A DNA stretch of 64,000 bases from Comamonadaceae bacterium OTU4NAUVB1 (GCA_024372625.1 CP099605.1:1550001-1614000), one strand, 5' to 3'. Shown: positions 1 through 10,073, numbered from the stretch's first letter. Made by a program: numbers and translations. Notes: generated by a model not told the origin, from the letters alone.

Positions 1-1
1 G

Positions 2-745
2 GCCATGGCCTGCGCCCTCCTGGGCGAGACCATCGACATCCATGGCGGCGGGGCCGACCTCCAGTTTCCGCATCACGAGAACGAGATCGCGCAGAGCGAA
101 GGCGCCACTGGACAGCCCCTCGCACGCTACTGGATGCACAACGGCTTCATCAACATCGACGACGAGAAGATGTCCAAGAGCCTGGGCAACTTCTTCCTCA
201 TCCGCGACGTGCTGAAGTCCTTCGATGCGGAGACGGTGCGCTTCTTCGTGCTGCGCGCGCACTATCGCAGTCCGTTGAACTACAGCGACGCGCATTTGAA
301 CGACGCGCGCGCTTCGCTCAAGCGGCTCTACACCGCGCTCCACGGGGTCGCACCCGAGTCCCTGGCGGCGACGTCGATCGACTGGGCGACGGGTCACGCG
401 GCGCGTTTCAGGGCCGCGATGGACGAGGACTTCAGTACGCCGGAGGCCGTGGCGGTGCTGTTCGATCTGGCCGGTGAGGTCAACCGCACGCGTTCGGCGA
501 CCCTGGCCGGGCTGCTGCGCGCTCTGGGAGGCTGCATCGGCATCCTGCAGGACGACCCGCAGCGCTTCTTGCAGGCGGGCAGCGTGCTCGACGATGTCGC
601 CATCCAGGCGCTGATCGGGCAGCGGGCCCAGGCCAAGGCACGTCGCGATTTCGCCGCCGCCGATCGCATCCGCGACGACCTGCTCGCCCAAGGCATCGTG
701 CTCAAGGATTCCGTCGCCGGCACCACCTGGGCCGCGGCGCAGTGA
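2..745 (+). CDS. cysS: Cysteinyl-tRNA synthetase, C-terminal part (cut by window start)
   Basis: Cytoplasmic class I aminoacyl-tRNA synthetase that charges tRNA-Cys. The visible part begins inside the catalytic domain: an [15 protein letters not shown] stretch (zinc-binding and active-site region of CysRS) is followed by KMSKSLGN, the class I KMSKS signature, then the helical anticodon-binding region. The frame is open to the left edge, so the N-terminal half with the HIGH motif lies outside the window; the first ATG here (position 5) is internal. The stop codon overlaps the GTG start of the following glycosylase gene by 4 bases (GTGA), suggesting translational coupling. Confidence 0.97.
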   Translation, partial: AMACALLGETIDIHGGGADLQFPHHENEIAQSEGATGQPLARYWMHNGFINIDDEKMSKSLGNFFLIRDVLKSFDAETVRFFVLRAHYRSPLNYSDAHLNDARASLKRLYTALHGVAPESLAATSIDWATGHAARFRAAMDEDFSTPEAVAVLFDLAGEVNRTRSATLAGLLRALGGCIGILQDDPQRFLQAGSVLDDVAIQALIGQRAQAKARRDFAAADRIRDDLLAQGIVLKDSVAGTTWAAAQ

Positions 746-1416
746 AGACGCCCATCTCCCAGGTCGTCATGGCGGCGGCCGACATTCCGGTGCGCGTCAT
801 CACGCCCGACTACTGGGAGGAGGCCTGTCGCCATCTCTCGAAGAAGGACCGCGTGATGAAACGGCTGATCCCGCAGTTCGGCGACGCCTGCCTCGAATCG
901 CGTGGCGACGCCTTCGTCACGCTGGCCCGCAGCATCGTCGGCCAGCAGATCTCGGTGAAGGCGGCGCAGGCGGTGTGGGACCGCTTCGCCCAGTTGCCCG
1001 GCGAGATGACGCCCGACGGCGTGCTGAAGCTGCGGGTCGACGACATGCGCGCCGCCGGACTGTCGGCCCGCAAGGTCGAGTACCTGGTCGACCTGTCGAT
1101 CCACTTCAATTCCGGTGCCGTGCACATCGATGCCTGGCAGGACATGACCGACGAGATGATCGTGGAGGAACTGGTGGCGATCCGCGGCATCGGTCGCTGG
1201 ACCGCCGAGATGTTCCTGATCTTCCACCTGATGCGGCCCAATGTCCTGCCGCTGGACGACGTCGGCCTGATCAACGGGGTGAGCCGCAACTACTTCTCGG
1301 GCGAGCCGGTGAGCCGGTCCGACCTGCGCGAGGTGGGGGTGGCGTGGGCCCCCTATTGCAGCGTGGCGACTTGGTATATTTGGCGTTCGCTCGACCCGGT
1401 GCCGGTCGCGTACTGA
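742..1416 (+). CDS. DNA-3-methyladenine glycosylase II family protein (AlkA-like, HhH-GPD)
   Basis: Base-excision repair glycosylase that removes alkylated purines from DNA. The 224-residue protein carries the HhH-GPD fold signals: [14 protein letters not shown] in the first half, then a helix-hairpin-helix [11 protein letters not shown] followed by LPLDDVG, whose aspartate is the expected catalytic residue. It lacks the N-terminal TATA-binding-like domain of E. coli AlkA, as in short bacterial and yeast MAG-type enzymes. The GTG start at 742 overlaps the cysS stop; an ATG at 769 is an alternative. Substrate range within the family cannot be told from sequence alone. Confidence 0.9.
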   Translation: MKTPISQVVMAAADIPVRVITPDYWEEACRHLSKKDRVMKRLIPQFGDACLESRGDAFVTLARSIVGQQISVKAAQAVWDRFAQLPGEMTPDGVLKLRVDDMRAAGLSARKVEYLVDLSIHFNSGAVHIDAWQDMTDEMIVEELVAIRGIGRWTAEMFLIFHLMRPNVLPLDDVGLINGVSRNYFSGEPVSRSDLREVGVAWAPYCSVATWYIWRSLDPVPVAY

Positions 1417-1434
1417 CCACAAGAGGAGAAGACG

Positions 1435-2415
1435 TTGCCCAAACGAACCTTCCTGGATTTCGAGCAGCCGATCGCCGAACTCGAAAGCAAGATCGAGGAA
1501 CTGCGCTACGTGCAGACCGAATCCGCCGTCGACATCTCCGACGAGATCGACCAGCTCGGCAAAAAGAGCCAGCAGCTCACCAAGGACATCTACAGCGACC
1601 TGAGCCCCTGGAAGATCACCAAGATCGCCAGGCATCCGGAACGCCCCTACACGCTCGACTACATCAACGAGATCTTCACGGACTTCGTCGAACTCCACGG
1701 CGATCGGCATTTCGCCGACGACCTCTCGATCGTGGGCGGGCTGGCCCGCTTCAACGGCACGCCCTGCATGGTGCTGGGACATCAGAAGGGCCGCGACACC
1801 CGGGAGCGCACGCTGCGCAATTTCGGCATGAGCAAGCCGGAGGGCTACCGCAAGGCGCTGCGGCTGATGAAGACGGCGGAGAAGTTCCGGCTGCCGGTGT
1901 TCACCTTCGTCGACACGCCGGGGGCCTATCCGGGCATCGATGCGGAGGAGCGCGGCCAGTCCGAAGCCATCGGGCGCAACATCTTCGAGATGGCGCAGCT
2001 GGAGGTGCCCGTCATCGTCACGATCATCGGCGAGGGAGGCTCCGGTGGCGCCCTGGCCATCTCGGTGGGCGATCAGCTGGTGATGCTCCAGTACTCGATC
2101 TATTCGGTCATCAGCCCCGAGGGCTGTGCCTCGATCCTGTGGAAGACCAGCGACAAGGCGCAGGAGGCCGCCGATGCGCTGGGCATCACCGCGCACCGTC
2201 TGAAGGCGCTGGGCCTGGTCGACAAGATCGTCAACGAGCCCGTGGGTGGCGCGCACCGCGACCACCGCCAGATGGCCGCTTTCCTGAAGCGGGCGTTGAA
2301 CGATGCGTTTCGTCAGGTGAGCGACCTGCCGGTCAAGGAATTGCTCGCGCGCCGCTACGAGCGGCTGCAGAGCTACGGTCGTTTCTCGGACACGAAGGCC
2401 GAGAACGCGCGCTGA
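1435..2415 (+). CDS. accA: Acetyl-CoA carboxylase carboxyltransferase subunit alpha
   Basis: Alpha subunit of the carboxyltransferase half of acetyl-CoA carboxylase; with AccD it moves the carboxyl group from biotinyl-BCCP to acetyl-CoA, the first committed step of fatty-acid synthesis. The 326 residues are full length, with the family N-terminus ([18 protein letters not shown]) and the crotonase-like core ([16 protein letters not shown], then [11 protein letters not shown]). The start is a TTG preceded by AGAGGAGAAG, a good ribosome binding site. It lies 18 bases after the glycosylase gene, so probably in the same transcript. Confidence 0.97.
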   Translation: MPKRTFLDFEQPIAELESKIEELRYVQTESAVDISDEIDQLGKKSQQLTKDIYSDLSPWKITKIARHPERPYTLDYINEIFTDFVELHGDRHFADDLSIVGGLARFNGTPCMVLGHQKGRDTRERTLRNFGMSKPEGYRKALRLMKTAEKFRLPVFTFVDTPGAYPGIDAEERGQSEAIGRNIFEMAQLEVPVIVTIIGEGGSGGALAISVGDQLVMLQYSIYSVISPEGCASILWKTSDKAQEAADALGITAHRLKALGLVDKIVNEPVGGAHRDHRQMAAFLKRALNDAFRQVSDLPVKELLARRYERLQSYGRFSDTKAENAR

Positions 2416-2458
2416 GGCGCATCCGGAGACGGCCACACCGTTTCCGCGCGTCGCTTCG

Positions 2459-3445
2459 ATGGGTCACGGGCCGTCGCGCAATCCCGCGGATGCCGCACTG
2501 GCGAAATGGGCTGCGTCGCCTGCCCGCCTGGATCCGCAACTTCGTCTTGGCATCGCCTACAGCGGAGGCGCCGATTCCACCGCCTTGCTGCATGCGGCGG
2601 TCCGACGCTGGCCGGGTCGGGTGGAGGCGTTGCACGTGCATCACGGGCTTCAGGATGCGGCGGACCGGTTCCAGAACCACTGCGCGGCCGTGTGTGCCGG
2701 TCTGGGCGCGCCGCTGCACGCCGGCCGTGTCGATGCGAGGCATCGTCCGGGTCAGAGCCCGGAGGACGCCGCGCGCCGGGCCCGCTACCTCGCGCTCGCG
2801 GGGTTGGCGCACGCCTGCGGGATCGCGCATGTCCTGCTGGCCCAGCACGCCGACGACCAGGCCGAGACCCTGCTGATCGCGCTCGGGCGCGGGGCCGGTC
2901 TCGACGGTCTCGCGGGCATGCCGCGCGAGATGCGGCGTCACGACGTCGCTTTCCACCGGCCGTTGCTCGACCTGCACGCCAGGGACCTGCGCGGCTGGCT
3001 GCGTGACGCCTCGGTGCCATTCATCGAGGACCCGAGCAACACCGACGAGCGATATACGCGCAACCGCATCCGGGCTCGACTGATGCCCGTCCTGGACGAA
3101 GTGATGCCCCGGTTTCGCGAGACCTTCGCGCGCACCGCGCGCAATGCCGCGCGGGCCTCGGAACTGCTCGTGTCGTTGGCCCTCGACGACCTGGCCGTGA
3201 TCGGCATGCCGCCGTCGATCGACGCATTGCGGGGCCTGCCCCAGGAACGCCGTGCCAACGCGCTGCGCCACTGGCTGCGCAGCACGCACGGTGTCGTCCC
3301 CAGCGAAGCCCAGTTGCTCCAGCTCCTCGTGCAGGTGCAGGCCTGCACCACGCGAGGCCACGGCATCCGCCTGAAGGTGGCCAGCGGTTTCGTGGCGCGC
3401 GAGGGCGCGAGACTGCGTTGGTACAATGCCGCGCCTCCTCCCTGA
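2459..3445 (+). CDS. tilS: tRNA(Ile)-lysidine synthase
   Basis: Attaches lysine to C34 of the CAU anticodon of a minor tRNA-Ile, switching its decoding from AUG to AUA. The N-type ATP pyrophosphatase domain opens with the PP-loop YSGGADSTALLHAA near residue 37, and later shows HHGLQDAADRFQ and AQHADDQAETLL, both typical of TilS. At 328 residues it has the catalytic and substrate-binding domains but a short C-terminal part, as is common in this order. The accA-tilS-lysC sequence is familiar in Burkholderiales. Confidence 0.95.
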   Translation: MGHGPSRNPADAALAKWAASPARLDPQLRLGIAYSGGADSTALLHAAVRRWPGRVEALHVHHGLQDAADRFQNHCAAVCAGLGAPLHAGRVDARHRPGQSPEDAARRARYLALAGLAHACGIAHVLLAQHADDQAETLLIALGRGAGLDGLAGMPREMRRHDVAFHRPLLDLHARDLRGWLRDASVPFIEDPSNTDERYTRNRIRARLMPVLDEVMPRFRETFARTARNAARASELLVSLALDDLAVIGMPPSIDALRGLPQERRANALRHWLRSTHGVVPSEAQLLQLLVQVQACTTRGHGIRLKVASGFVAREGARLRWYNAAPPP

Positions 3446-3508
3446 CCCACGGCCCTGCTGCCGCTGCGGCCGTTTCATCCAGTCTCTTCCAGTCCTCATT
3501 TCAACCAC

Positions 3509-4777
3509 ATGGCATTGATCGTTCACAAATACGGCGGCACGTCGATGGGCTCGACCGAGCGCATCAGGAATGTCGCCAAGCGCGTGGCAAAGTGGTCGCG
3601 CGCCGGCCACCAGATGGTCGTGGTCCCCAGCGCCATGAGCGGCGAGACGAACCGTCTCCTCGGTCTCGCCAAGGAACTCGCCACCCACAGCGCCGGCACC
3701 GAGCATTTCCGTGAACTCGACATGCTGGCGTCCACCGGCGAGCAGGCGTCCTCGGCGCTGCTGGCCATCGCGCTGCAGGCCGAAGGCGTGCCGGCGGTGA
3801 GCTACGCCGGCTGGCAGGTGTCCGTGCGCACCGACAGCGCGTTCACCAAGGCGCGCATCGAGCGCATCGACGACGAGCGCGTGCGCGCCGACCTGGAGGC
3901 CGGCCGCGTGGTCGTCATCACGGGTTTCCAGGGCGTCGACGAGGCTGGCAACATCACCACGCTCGGGCGCGGCGGCAGCGACACGTCGGCCGTGGCGATC
4001 GCCGCGGCGATGAAGGCGAGCGAGTGCCTGATCTACACCGACGTCGATGGTGTCTATACCACCGACCCGCGCGTCGAACCCGACGCGCGCCGCCTGACCA
4101 CCGTCAGCTTCGAGGAGATGCTGGAGATGGCGAGCCTGGGCTCCAAGGTGCTGCAGATCCGCTCGGTGGAATTCGCCGGCAAGTACAAGGTCCCGCTGCG
4201 CGTGCTCTCGAGCTTCACGCCCTGGGACATCGACATCGATGAAGAAGCCAAGTCCGGCACGCTGATCACTTTCGAGGAAGACGAAAACATGGAACAAGCC
4301 GTCGTATCCGGCATCGCATTCAACCGCGACGAGGCCAAGATCTCGGTGCTGGGCGTGCCCGACAAGCCGGGCATCGCCTACCACATCCTGGGCGCCGTCG
4401 CCGACGCCAACATCGAGGTCGACGTCATCATCCAGAACCTGAGCAAGGACGGCAAGACCGACTTCAGCTTCACGGTGAACCGCAACGATTACGCGCGAAC
4501 CGTGGACCTGCTCAAGGCCAAGGTCCTGCCCACGCTGGGCGCGGCGGAGGTGGTGGGCGACACCAAGATTTGCAAGGTCAGCATCGTGGGCATCGGCATG
4601 CGCAGCCACGTCGGCGTGGCGAGCAAGATGTTCCGCGTGCTCAGCGAGGAGGGCATCAACATCCAGATGATCTCGACCTCCGAGATCAAGACGTCCGTCG
4701 TGGTCGACGAGAAGTACATGGAACTCGCCGTGCGCGCGCTGCACAAGGCGTTCGATCTCGACCAGCCGATCGCATAA
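3509..4777 (+). CDS. lysC: Aspartate kinase
   Basis: Phosphorylates aspartate, the entry step to lysine, threonine, methionine and diaminopimelate. The protein (422 residues) begins IVHKYGGTSMGSTERI, the amino-acid-kinase nucleotide-binding start, has GFQGVDEAGNITTLGRGGSD in the kinase domain, and ends with two ACT-type regulatory modules (for example GIAYHILGAVADANIEVD and INIQMISTSEIK). This is the monofunctional type, usually feedback-inhibited by lysine and/or threonine. The leader before the ATG is rich in C and T and has no strong Shine-Dalgarno sequence. Confidence 0.97.
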   Translation: MALIVHKYGGTSMGSTERIRNVAKRVAKWSRAGHQMVVVPSAMSGETNRLLGLAKELATHSAGTEHFRELDMLASTGEQASSALLAIALQAEGVPAVSYAGWQVSVRTDSAFTKARIERIDDERVRADLEAGRVVVITGFQGVDEAGNITTLGRGGSDTSAVAIAAAMKASECLIYTDVDGVYTTDPRVEPDARRLTTVSFEEMLEMASLGSKVLQIRSVEFAGKYKVPLRVLSSFTPWDIDIDEEAKSGTLITFEEDENMEQAVVSGIAFNRDEAKISVLGVPDKPGIAYHILGAVADANIEVDVIIQNLSKDGKTDFSFTVNRNDYARTVDLLKAKVLPTLGAAEVVGDTKICKVSIVGIGMRSHVGVASKMFRVLSEEGINIQMISTSEIKTSVVVDEKYMELAVRALHKAFDLDQPIA

Positions 4778-4786
4778 AGAATGCGT

Positions 4787-4806
4787 GAAGCCGGAAAACC
4801 GGCTTC
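4787..4806 (+). terminator. Hairpin between lysC and tRNA-Ser
   Basis: A perfect 8-bp stem, GAAGCCGG and CCGGCTTC, closed by an AAAA loop starts ten bases after the lysC stop. There is no T-run behind it, so it could be a weak terminator, a processing or stabilising 3' structure, or a pause site before the tRNA. Confidence 0.5.
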
Positions 4807-4830
4807 CCAGATGGCATAATCGACGGCTCA

Positions 4831-4923
4831 GGAACTGTGACCGAGTGGCCGAAGGTGCTCCCCTGCTAAGGGAGTATGGGGTGTAGAGCCTCATCGAGGG
4901 TTCGAATCCCTCCGGTTCCGCCA
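4831..4923 (+). tRNA. tRNA-Ser (anticodon GCT)
   Basis: A type II tRNA with a long variable arm. The acceptor strands GGAACTG and CGGTTCC pair, the anticodon stem CTCCC/GGGAG encloses loop CTGCTAA with anticodon GCT (reads AGC and AGU), the T-arm contains GGTTCGAATCC, and discriminator G is followed by an encoded CCA at 4921-4923. It lies downstream of lysC and is followed by a strong terminator. Confidence 0.97.
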
Positions 4924-4960
4924 ATACAGGCTCTGGCATCGCCCAGGACCTTCCAGAAAA

Positions 4961-4993
4961 GCCCGATAGATCGTCGATCTGTCGGGCTTTTTT
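4961..4993 (+). terminator. Rho-independent terminator after tRNA-Ser
   Basis: A long stem, GCCCGATAGATCG against CGATCTGTCGGGC with one G-T wobble and almost no loop, is followed directly by six T residues. It ends the tRNA transcript. Confidence 0.9.
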
Positions 4994-5351
4994 GCTGTCC
5001 GCAGCTTCGCGGGCTTCCATGGCTTGCCAGTCGTTTCCGCCCTGATCCAAGCGCGGTTCGTGGTATTAAGAGTGGTAACCGCACGATCGCTGGTACTTCG
5101 TGCGGAGACGGGGTGGTGGAAATTCGCGCATGCCTCGACCCGTGCTCACCGTCCTGGCGCTCAAGGTCCGGCCCGCCGAAGCAACAAGGATCCCAGCCAG
5201 CACGCAGGGTTGGCGGTCGACCTCGCGGCCTCACCACGTGATTCGGCCGCTGGCGAAGTTCCCGATGATCGGCGCGTGCGGCAGGGCCAGGGCCAGGGGT
5301 AGGGTGAAAGTTCGCGCTCCATACTGACGTCTTCAACATCGAAAGACGACC
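4994..5351 (+). other. Intergenic stretch, nothing recognised
   Basis: About 360 bases between the tRNA terminator and a small open frame. The open frames here have no codon pattern or motif that suggests a protein. The place just after a tRNA 3' end is a common integration site, but I see no second copy of the tRNA end and no integrase in the window. Confidence 0.5.
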
Positions 5352-5558
5352 ATGGACAGTCCCTCGTTTCTTGAAGAAGTGCACATCGATCTGATGAAGA
5401 GCGGCAGGCACGCGGTGGCGACGCTGCGGCGCTACGAGGATGGCTGGCTGGTGCACCGGATCGCCGAGGAAGGGCGCCCCGACGTCGAGGAGCACGTGGA
5501 CGTCTTTCCCGACAGGGAGCTCGCGGCGAGGGCGGCGGAGAAGCTCTGGATTCCGTGA
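5352..5558 (+). CDS. Small hypothetical protein (68 residues)
   Basis: I do not recognise a family. The predicted product is acidic and mixed in composition, starting MDSPSFLEEVHIDLMK and containing RRYEDGWLVHRI, with no signal peptide or membrane segment. The third-codon GC preference and protein-like composition favour a real gene, but there is no clear Shine-Dalgarno site (only a purine stretch GAAAGACGA upstream) and neighbours give no clue. It stands alone between the tRNA terminator and the convergent TonB receptor gene. Confidence 0.45.
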   Translation: MDSPSFLEEVHIDLMKSGRHAVATLRRYEDGWLVHRIAEEGRPDVEEHVDVFPDRELAARAAEKLWIP

Positions 5559-5888
5559 GCGGTCCTCGGGCGACCATGACGGGCGGCCGGCGGCCGTCGG
5601 GTCTAGGGCTGCCCTGCGAACGAACGACGACGCGGTAGCGAGGTCCCGCTTCATGCGACCTCCGTCCGACGGTCGATGGACTGCAAGTGGTTCGAGGGCC
5701 GCGCGGATCGCACGAGCGTGGGCCTCGCGATACATGGCGGCGGCACCTTACCGCCGGCCGCCAGCCGCCGGGAGGCGGAGCGAGGCCGGGCCGAGTCGGA
5801 TCGGGCCGCCGGGAGGCGAAGCATCGTGTGCCCGCCGAAATCGCCACACGGCCCGGCCGTGTGCGCCGGCCCGCGCCGCGACGCGCGC
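5559..5888. other. Intergenic stretch with a short direct repeat
   Basis: About 330 bases between convergent genes. The element GCCGCCGGGAGGCG occurs at 5764-5777 and again at 5805-5818 (41-base period), each copy able to fold back on itself; this may serve as a transcription stop for the two facing genes. No coding frame here is convincing. Confidence 0.4.
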
Positions 5889-8111
5889 TCAGAGTGCCGC
5901 GGTCATCATCAGGCGAAGCGTGCGCGGTGCGCCGGGAAACAGGTAGACGTGGCCGAACTGGTAGGGCGATTCCTTCCAGTAGCGGCGGTCGGCGAGGTTC
6001 TCCACGCCCAGCGTCCAACGGGTGGCGACGCCGTTCAGGCGCGTGTCGTAGCGCAGCGCGGCGTCGAAGCGGGTCCACGACGGCAGCTCGATCGAGCCGT
6101 CGGGCAGCACGGTGCGCCGGCCCTCGTGCGACATGCGGCCCTGCAGTTCCAGACCCGGCACGGCGGCGACGCGGTAGGCGACCTGCGCGCGCAGCACCTG
6201 GCGCGGCACGTTGGTCGGCCGCTCGCCGTTGATGGCGGGTTCGACCAGGCTGCCTTCGCGCTTGGCGTCGATGGCGGTGACGCCGCCGGCCAGCCGCCAC
6301 GGACCCTGCGTCCATTGCGCGCTGGCCTCGATGCCGCGATGCACCGCCCGGCCGTCGGCGCCGCCCAGGCAGGGGCGGATGTCGAGCCGGTTGCAGGCGT
6401 CCACGTTGGTCACCGGCCGCGCGATGTCGAAGTACGCGACCTGCCAGCCGAAGGCGTCGGCGCCGCCCTTGAAGCCCGCCTCCCACTGCCGCGACTGCAC
6501 CGCCGGCAGGGCCTCCCCGGCATTGACGTACTGCGAAGCCCGGTTGGGCACCACCTGCGACTCCACGCCCCGGCCCCAGCTCGCGTAGGCCAGCAGGCCG
6601 GGACGCAGCGTGTAGCTCAGTGCCAGCCAGGGCGAGGTGATGCCGTCGGCATAGCCGGTCGGGCGCGAGCCGTCGGTGCGGATGCTGTCGCGGTCCAGGC
6701 GCGTGTGGCGCAGGCCGACCCAGGTGGTGAAGCGGTCGTTCCAGCGGATGGCGTCCTGGAACGACAGTTCGGTCGAGCGCTCGTCGCGGTTGGTGCTGGG
6801 GTCGGTCAAGGCCGGGTCGGCCGGCACCACCGCGGTGCCCTGGACGTTGCCGGTGCCCACCAGGTTGAACGCCTGGTCCTGGAAGCGGTTGCGCACGCGG
6901 CTCGCCAACAGGCCGAAGGACAGGTCGTGGCGCACGTCGCCGGTGCGCGCCTGGCCCTTCAGGCTCAGGCTGCCGGCGGTCTGCGTGCGGCGTTCGTTCT
7001 CGCTGCGGAAATCGTAGAAGTCGAAAGTGCCGTTGGAGCAGTAGCGGTCGAAATTGCCCTCGGCGCCACAGCCGAAGGCGTAGGCCAGGCGGTCCTGGCT
7101 CTTCAGGCGCTGCTGGCCGAATTGTGCGCTCCAGCGCCAGTTGGCGTCGATCGCCTGCGTGAAGCGCAACGTGCCGGTCAGTCCCTCGAACACCGAAGGC
7201 TGCGACCAGGGCTGGTTGTTGAGGTTCAGGCGCGGGTCGACCGGCGCGGGCAGCCTGTTGCCCAGGAGGCTGAAGCCGTTCTGGCTCGGCTGGGTCTTCT
7301 TCGAGCGTTCGATCTCGACCTCGAACAGCGAATCGCGCGTCACGCGCCAGTCGGCCGCCAGCGAGAACAGGTTGCGCCGGCCGTCGAGGTCGAAGGTGCG
7401 CGGCTTCAGGTTCTCCGCCACGGCGTTGAGGCGATAGCCGAACTGGCGTTCGGCGCCGAAGCGCCCGCCCAGGTCGACCGCGCCGAGCACGCCGCCGCGC
7501 CCGCTGACGTCGACGCGCACCTCGCGCAGGTCGCGCTCGGTCGGCCGCTTGACGACGTAGTTGACCAGCCCGCCCGGCGCGCTGGTACCCGCCTGGATGC
7601 CGCTGGTGCCCCGCAGGATCTCCACACGCTCCTTGTTGTCCAGCGCGATGGAGGTCTCGGCGCTGATCGGCAGGCCCTCGCGGCGGTAGTTGAAGCGGTT
7701 GTCGAGCACGAAACCGCGCACGGTCAGGTAGTCCCAGTAGCCGGCCGAGTTGTACGCGTCGGTCACCGACGAGTCGAATTGCGTCAGGTCGGCCAGCCGA
7801 CGCGCGCCGCTGTCGCGCAGCGTGATGCTGTCGACGACGGTGGCGGAGATCGGCACCTCGCGCAGCGGCAGGTCGCCGAAGCCGGCGACGTCGGCCTGCG
7901 GCCCGGTGGCGCGCGCATCGACGGTGACGGTGGACAGCGCGGCCTCGGCGGCGGCGTCCGCCGGCGCGGCCGGTTGCGACTGGGCCGAGGCGGCCGTCGA
8001 GGCGAGCCACAGCAGCGTGGCGGCGGCGCGGGCGACGGGCGTCGCGGCGAAGGCGTCGCGGCGGCGGCGCACGGCGGGGGATTCGGAGCGGGGCGGGCGT
8101 TGGGGGGTCAT
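5889..8111 (-). CDS. TonB-dependent outer-membrane receptor (siderophore-receptor type)
   Basis: An outer-membrane beta-barrel importer energised by TonB-ExbBD. The 740-residue product has a hydrophobic export signal ending near ASAQS, a TonB-box-like segment STVTVDA, a plug domain (ADLTQFDSSVTDAYNS, LTVRGFVLDNRFNYRR, VEILRGTSGIQAGTSAPGG) and a long barrel. The plug resembles the siderophore-receptor class (FhuE/FoxA-like). The last residues (RLMMTAAL) end in leucine, not the usual aromatic. It lies 93 bases downstream of thiE on the same strand, so it may belong to the thiamine operon. The ligand is unknown: a siderophore by class, thiamine or a precursor by context. Confidence 0.93.
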   Translation of the reverse strand: MTPQRPPRSESPAVRRRRDAFAATPVARAAATLLWLASTAASAQSQPAAPADAAAEAALSTVTVDARATGPQADVAGFGDLPLREVPISATVVDSITLRDSGARRLADLTQFDSSVTDAYNSAGYWDYLTVRGFVLDNRFNYRREGLPISAETSIALDNKERVEILRGTSGIQAGTSAPGGLVNYVVKRPTERDLREVRVDVSGRGGVLGAVDLGGRFGAERQFGYRLNAVAENLKPRTFDLDGRRNLFSLAADWRVTRDSLFEVEIERSKKTQPSQNGFSLLGNRLPAPVDPRLNLNNQPWSQPSVFEGLTGTLRFTQAIDANWRWSAQFGQQRLKSQDRLAYAFGCGAEGNFDRYCSNGTFDFYDFRSENERRTQTAGSLSLKGQARTGDVRHDLSFGLLASRVRNRFQDQAFNLVGTGNVQGTAVVPADPALTDPSTNRDERSTELSFQDAIRWNDRFTTWVGLRHTRLDRDSIRTDGSRPTGYADGITSPWLALSYTLRPGLLAYASWGRGVESQVVPNRASQYVNAGEALPAVQSRQWEAGFKGGADAFGWQVAYFDIARPVTNVDACNRLDIRPCLGGADGRAVHRGIEASAQWTQGPWRLAGGVTAIDAKREGSLVEPAINGERPTNVPRQVLRAQVAYRVAAVPGLELQGRMSHEGRRTVLPDGSIELPSWTRFDAALRYDTRLNGVATRWTLGVENLADRRYWKESPYQFGHVYLFPGAPRTLRLMMTAAL

Positions 8112-8204
8112 GGGATCGGATCGGTGAGGAGAGGGAGCAGGTGGAGGAATGGGAGCGGAACGGGTTCGGAAGGGACGGGGCCGGCGACGAGGAGGGCGGC
8201 GCGG

Positions 8205-9218
8205 TCAGCCCGCCGTGCCTTCGCGCCAGTGGCGCAGTCCGTCCGCGACGGCGGCGGTCCAGGCGCGGGCGGTCGCCTCGGGGTCGTCGGCCGCGACCAG
8301 CGCGCGCACGACCGCCACCGAGCCGACGCCGGTGGCCAGCACGGCCGGCCGGCGCGCGGCGTCGATGCCGCCGATGGCCACGCACGACCGATCGCGCATC
8401 AGCCGGGCGTAATCGCCCAGGCGCGCCAGGCCCTGCGGCGCGGTGGCCATCGCCTTGAGCGTGGTGGGGAAGACGGCGCCTAGCGCGACGTAGCTGGGAC
8501 CGACGGCGTCGGCGCGCACCATCTCGGCATAGCCGTGCGTGCTCACGCCCAGGCGCAGGCCGGCGTCGCGCAGGCGCCGCAGGCCGGCCGGTGCCATCGC
8601 GTCGAGGTCTTCCTGTCCCAGGTGGACACCATAGGCACCGGCCTCGATCGCGGCGGCCCAGTGATCGTTGACGAACAGCAGTGCGCCGGTGCCGCGCACG
8701 GCCTCGACGGCGGCGCGGACCTCGCGGTCGATGGCGTGCGCGTCGCTCGACTTGAAGCGCAGCTGCACCGTCGGCACGCCCGCGTGCGCCATGCGGCCGA
8801 CCCATCGGGCATCGGGCAGCACGGCGTAGAGGCCCAGTTCGGCCGGGCAGGGGGCGAAGGCGTCGGCACGCGTGGCGGGCGATGGCGCGCGCAGGCCGAA
8901 ATCGGCCGGCGTCGCGGGCCACGCCGCCGCGTCGAAGGCGCCGGTGCGCAGCGTCTGCGCGCGCCAAGCGCTGGCCAGGCATCGGGCATCGGCGTCGATG
9001 AAGCCGAGGGCGAGGCAGGCCGCCTCGACGCCGGCGCCCACCGGGTCCGGATCGGCGTCCGGCGGCCGGACGCCGGTCTCCGGCGTCGACGACGTCGCAC
9101 CGAAGCGCTCCGCGTGGGCGGCGATGACGGCCGAGGCGACGGCGGTCGATGAGAGCGGCATGGATGGCATGGCGGTGACCGGGCGTGGGGGATCGCGAGG
9201 CGCCGACGCTCTATCCAT
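8205..9218 (-). CDS. thiE: Thiamine phosphate synthase with N-terminal extension
   Basis: Joins the pyrimidine pyrophosphate and thiazole phosphate moieties to make thiamine monophosphate. The ThiE barrel starts near residue 127 ([16 protein letters not shown]) and shows [43 protein letters not shown] and AIGGIDAA, all standard ThiE motifs. In front lie about 125 residues with no motif I know, rich in Ala, Pro and Asp. The ATG overlaps the last 8 bases of thiG. The length (337 residues) greatly exceeds the roughly 210 of E. coli ThiE; starts near 9170 would shorten but not remove the extension. Confidence 0.93.
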   Translation of the reverse strand: MDRASAPRDPPRPVTAMPSMPLSSTAVASAVIAAHAERFGATSSTPETGVRPPDADPDPVGAGVEAACLALGFIDADARCLASAWRAQTLRTGAFDAAAWPATPADFGLRAPSPATRADAFAPCPAELGLYAVLPDARWVGRMAHAGVPTVQLRFKSSDAHAIDREVRAAVEAVRGTGALLFVNDHWAAAIEAGAYGVHLGQEDLDAMAPAGLRRLRDAGLRLGVSTHGYAEMVRADAVGPSYVALGAVFPTTLKAMATAPQGLARLGDYARLMRDRSCVAIGGIDAARRPAVLATGVGSVAVVRALVAADDPEATARAWTAAVADGLRHWREGTAG

Positions 9219-10050
9219 GGTGTTCGGCGTGGTGCCAGAAGGGCGTGCCCAGCACCGGCGTGCTCGGCTGCGCGGCGTCCTGTGCCGTCATCGCGCCGGC
9301 GCGGTGCGCCGCGCGACCGGCGACCACGGCATCGGCGAAGGCGCCGGCCATCGCGACCGGGTCCTGCGCCAGTGCGACGGCGGTGTTGAGCAGCACGCCG
9401 TCGTAGCCCCACTCCATCACTTGGCAGGCGTGGGAGGGCAGGCCCAGGCCGGCGTCCACCAGCAGGGGCACGTCGAGCCGCTCGCGCAGCGTCCGCAGGG
9501 CGTAGGGATTGACGGGGCCGCGGCCGGTGCCGATGGGCGCCGCCCAGGGCATCACGGCCTGGCAGCCGACGTCGACCAGGCGCTGGCACAGCACCAGGTC
9601 CTCGGTGCAGTAGGGCAGCACCAGGAAGCCGTCGCGGATCAGGCGCGAGGCGGCCTCCACCAGGTTGAGCGTGTCGGGCTGCAGCGTGTAGTCGTCGCCG
9701 ATCAGTTCGAGCTTGATCCAGGGCGTGTCGAACAGCTCGCGCGCCATGTGCGCGGTGGCGACGGCTTCCTCGATGCCGTGGCAGCCGGCCGTGTTGGGCA
9801 GCACCGGCACGCCCAGTCGACGCAGCAGCGGCCAGAAGTGGTCGTCGCCATCGGCCAGGGCGGCCGTGGTCGGCGCGGCGGTCTGGCGGCGCAGCGACGC
9901 CGTCAGCATGGCCGGCCGCGCGCGCCGCACGGCGGCCTCCAGCACGTCCGGCGACGGGTAGCGGGCCGTGCCCAGCAGCAGGCGGCTGGCGAAGCGCCGG
10001 CCATAGAGGACCATGGCGTCGTCGGTGGCGCAGGGGGTCGAGGAAATCAT
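9211..10050 (-). CDS. thiG: Thiazole synthase
   Basis: Condenses deoxyxylulose phosphate, dehydroglycine and ThiS-bound sulfur into the thiazole phosphate. The 279-residue barrel has the ThiG landmarks: [10 protein letters not shown] near the start, [29 protein letters not shown] (with the Schiff-base lysine expected in this region), [13 protein letters not shown] and [19 protein letters not shown]. It follows thiS by 23 bases and overlaps thiE, so it is an operon member. Confidence 0.95.
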   Translation of the reverse strand: MISSTPCATDDAMVLYGRRFASRLLLGTARYPSPDVLEAAVRRARPAMLTASLRRQTAAPTTAALADGDDHFWPLLRRLGVPVLPNTAGCHGIEEAVATAHMARELFDTPWIKLELIGDDYTLQPDTLNLVEAASRLIRDGFLVLPYCTEDLVLCQRLVDVGCQAVMPWAAPIGTGRGPVNPYALRTLRERLDVPLLVDAGLGLPSHACQVMEWGYDGVLLNTAVALAQDPVAMAGAFADAVVAGRAAHRAGAMTAQDAAQPSTPVLGTPFWHHAEHHG

Positions 10051-10073
10051 CGGTGCATCCAGGGTCGTGTGCT

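Noticed and set aside
4924..5351. Possible integration site at the 3' end of tRNA-Ser
   Set aside because: No second copy of the tRNA 3' end and no integrase or other mobile-element gene is seen in the window.
5764..5818. Repeated GCCGCCGGGAGGCG as a mobile repeat or CRISPR-like unit
   Set aside because: Only two copies of 14 bases; this is more likely chance or a terminator-like structure in GC-rich DNA.
5676..8483. Long plus-strand open frame opposite the TonB receptor
   Set aside because: The translation is Arg/Ala/Gly-rich and shows no domain; the minus-strand receptor explains the region.
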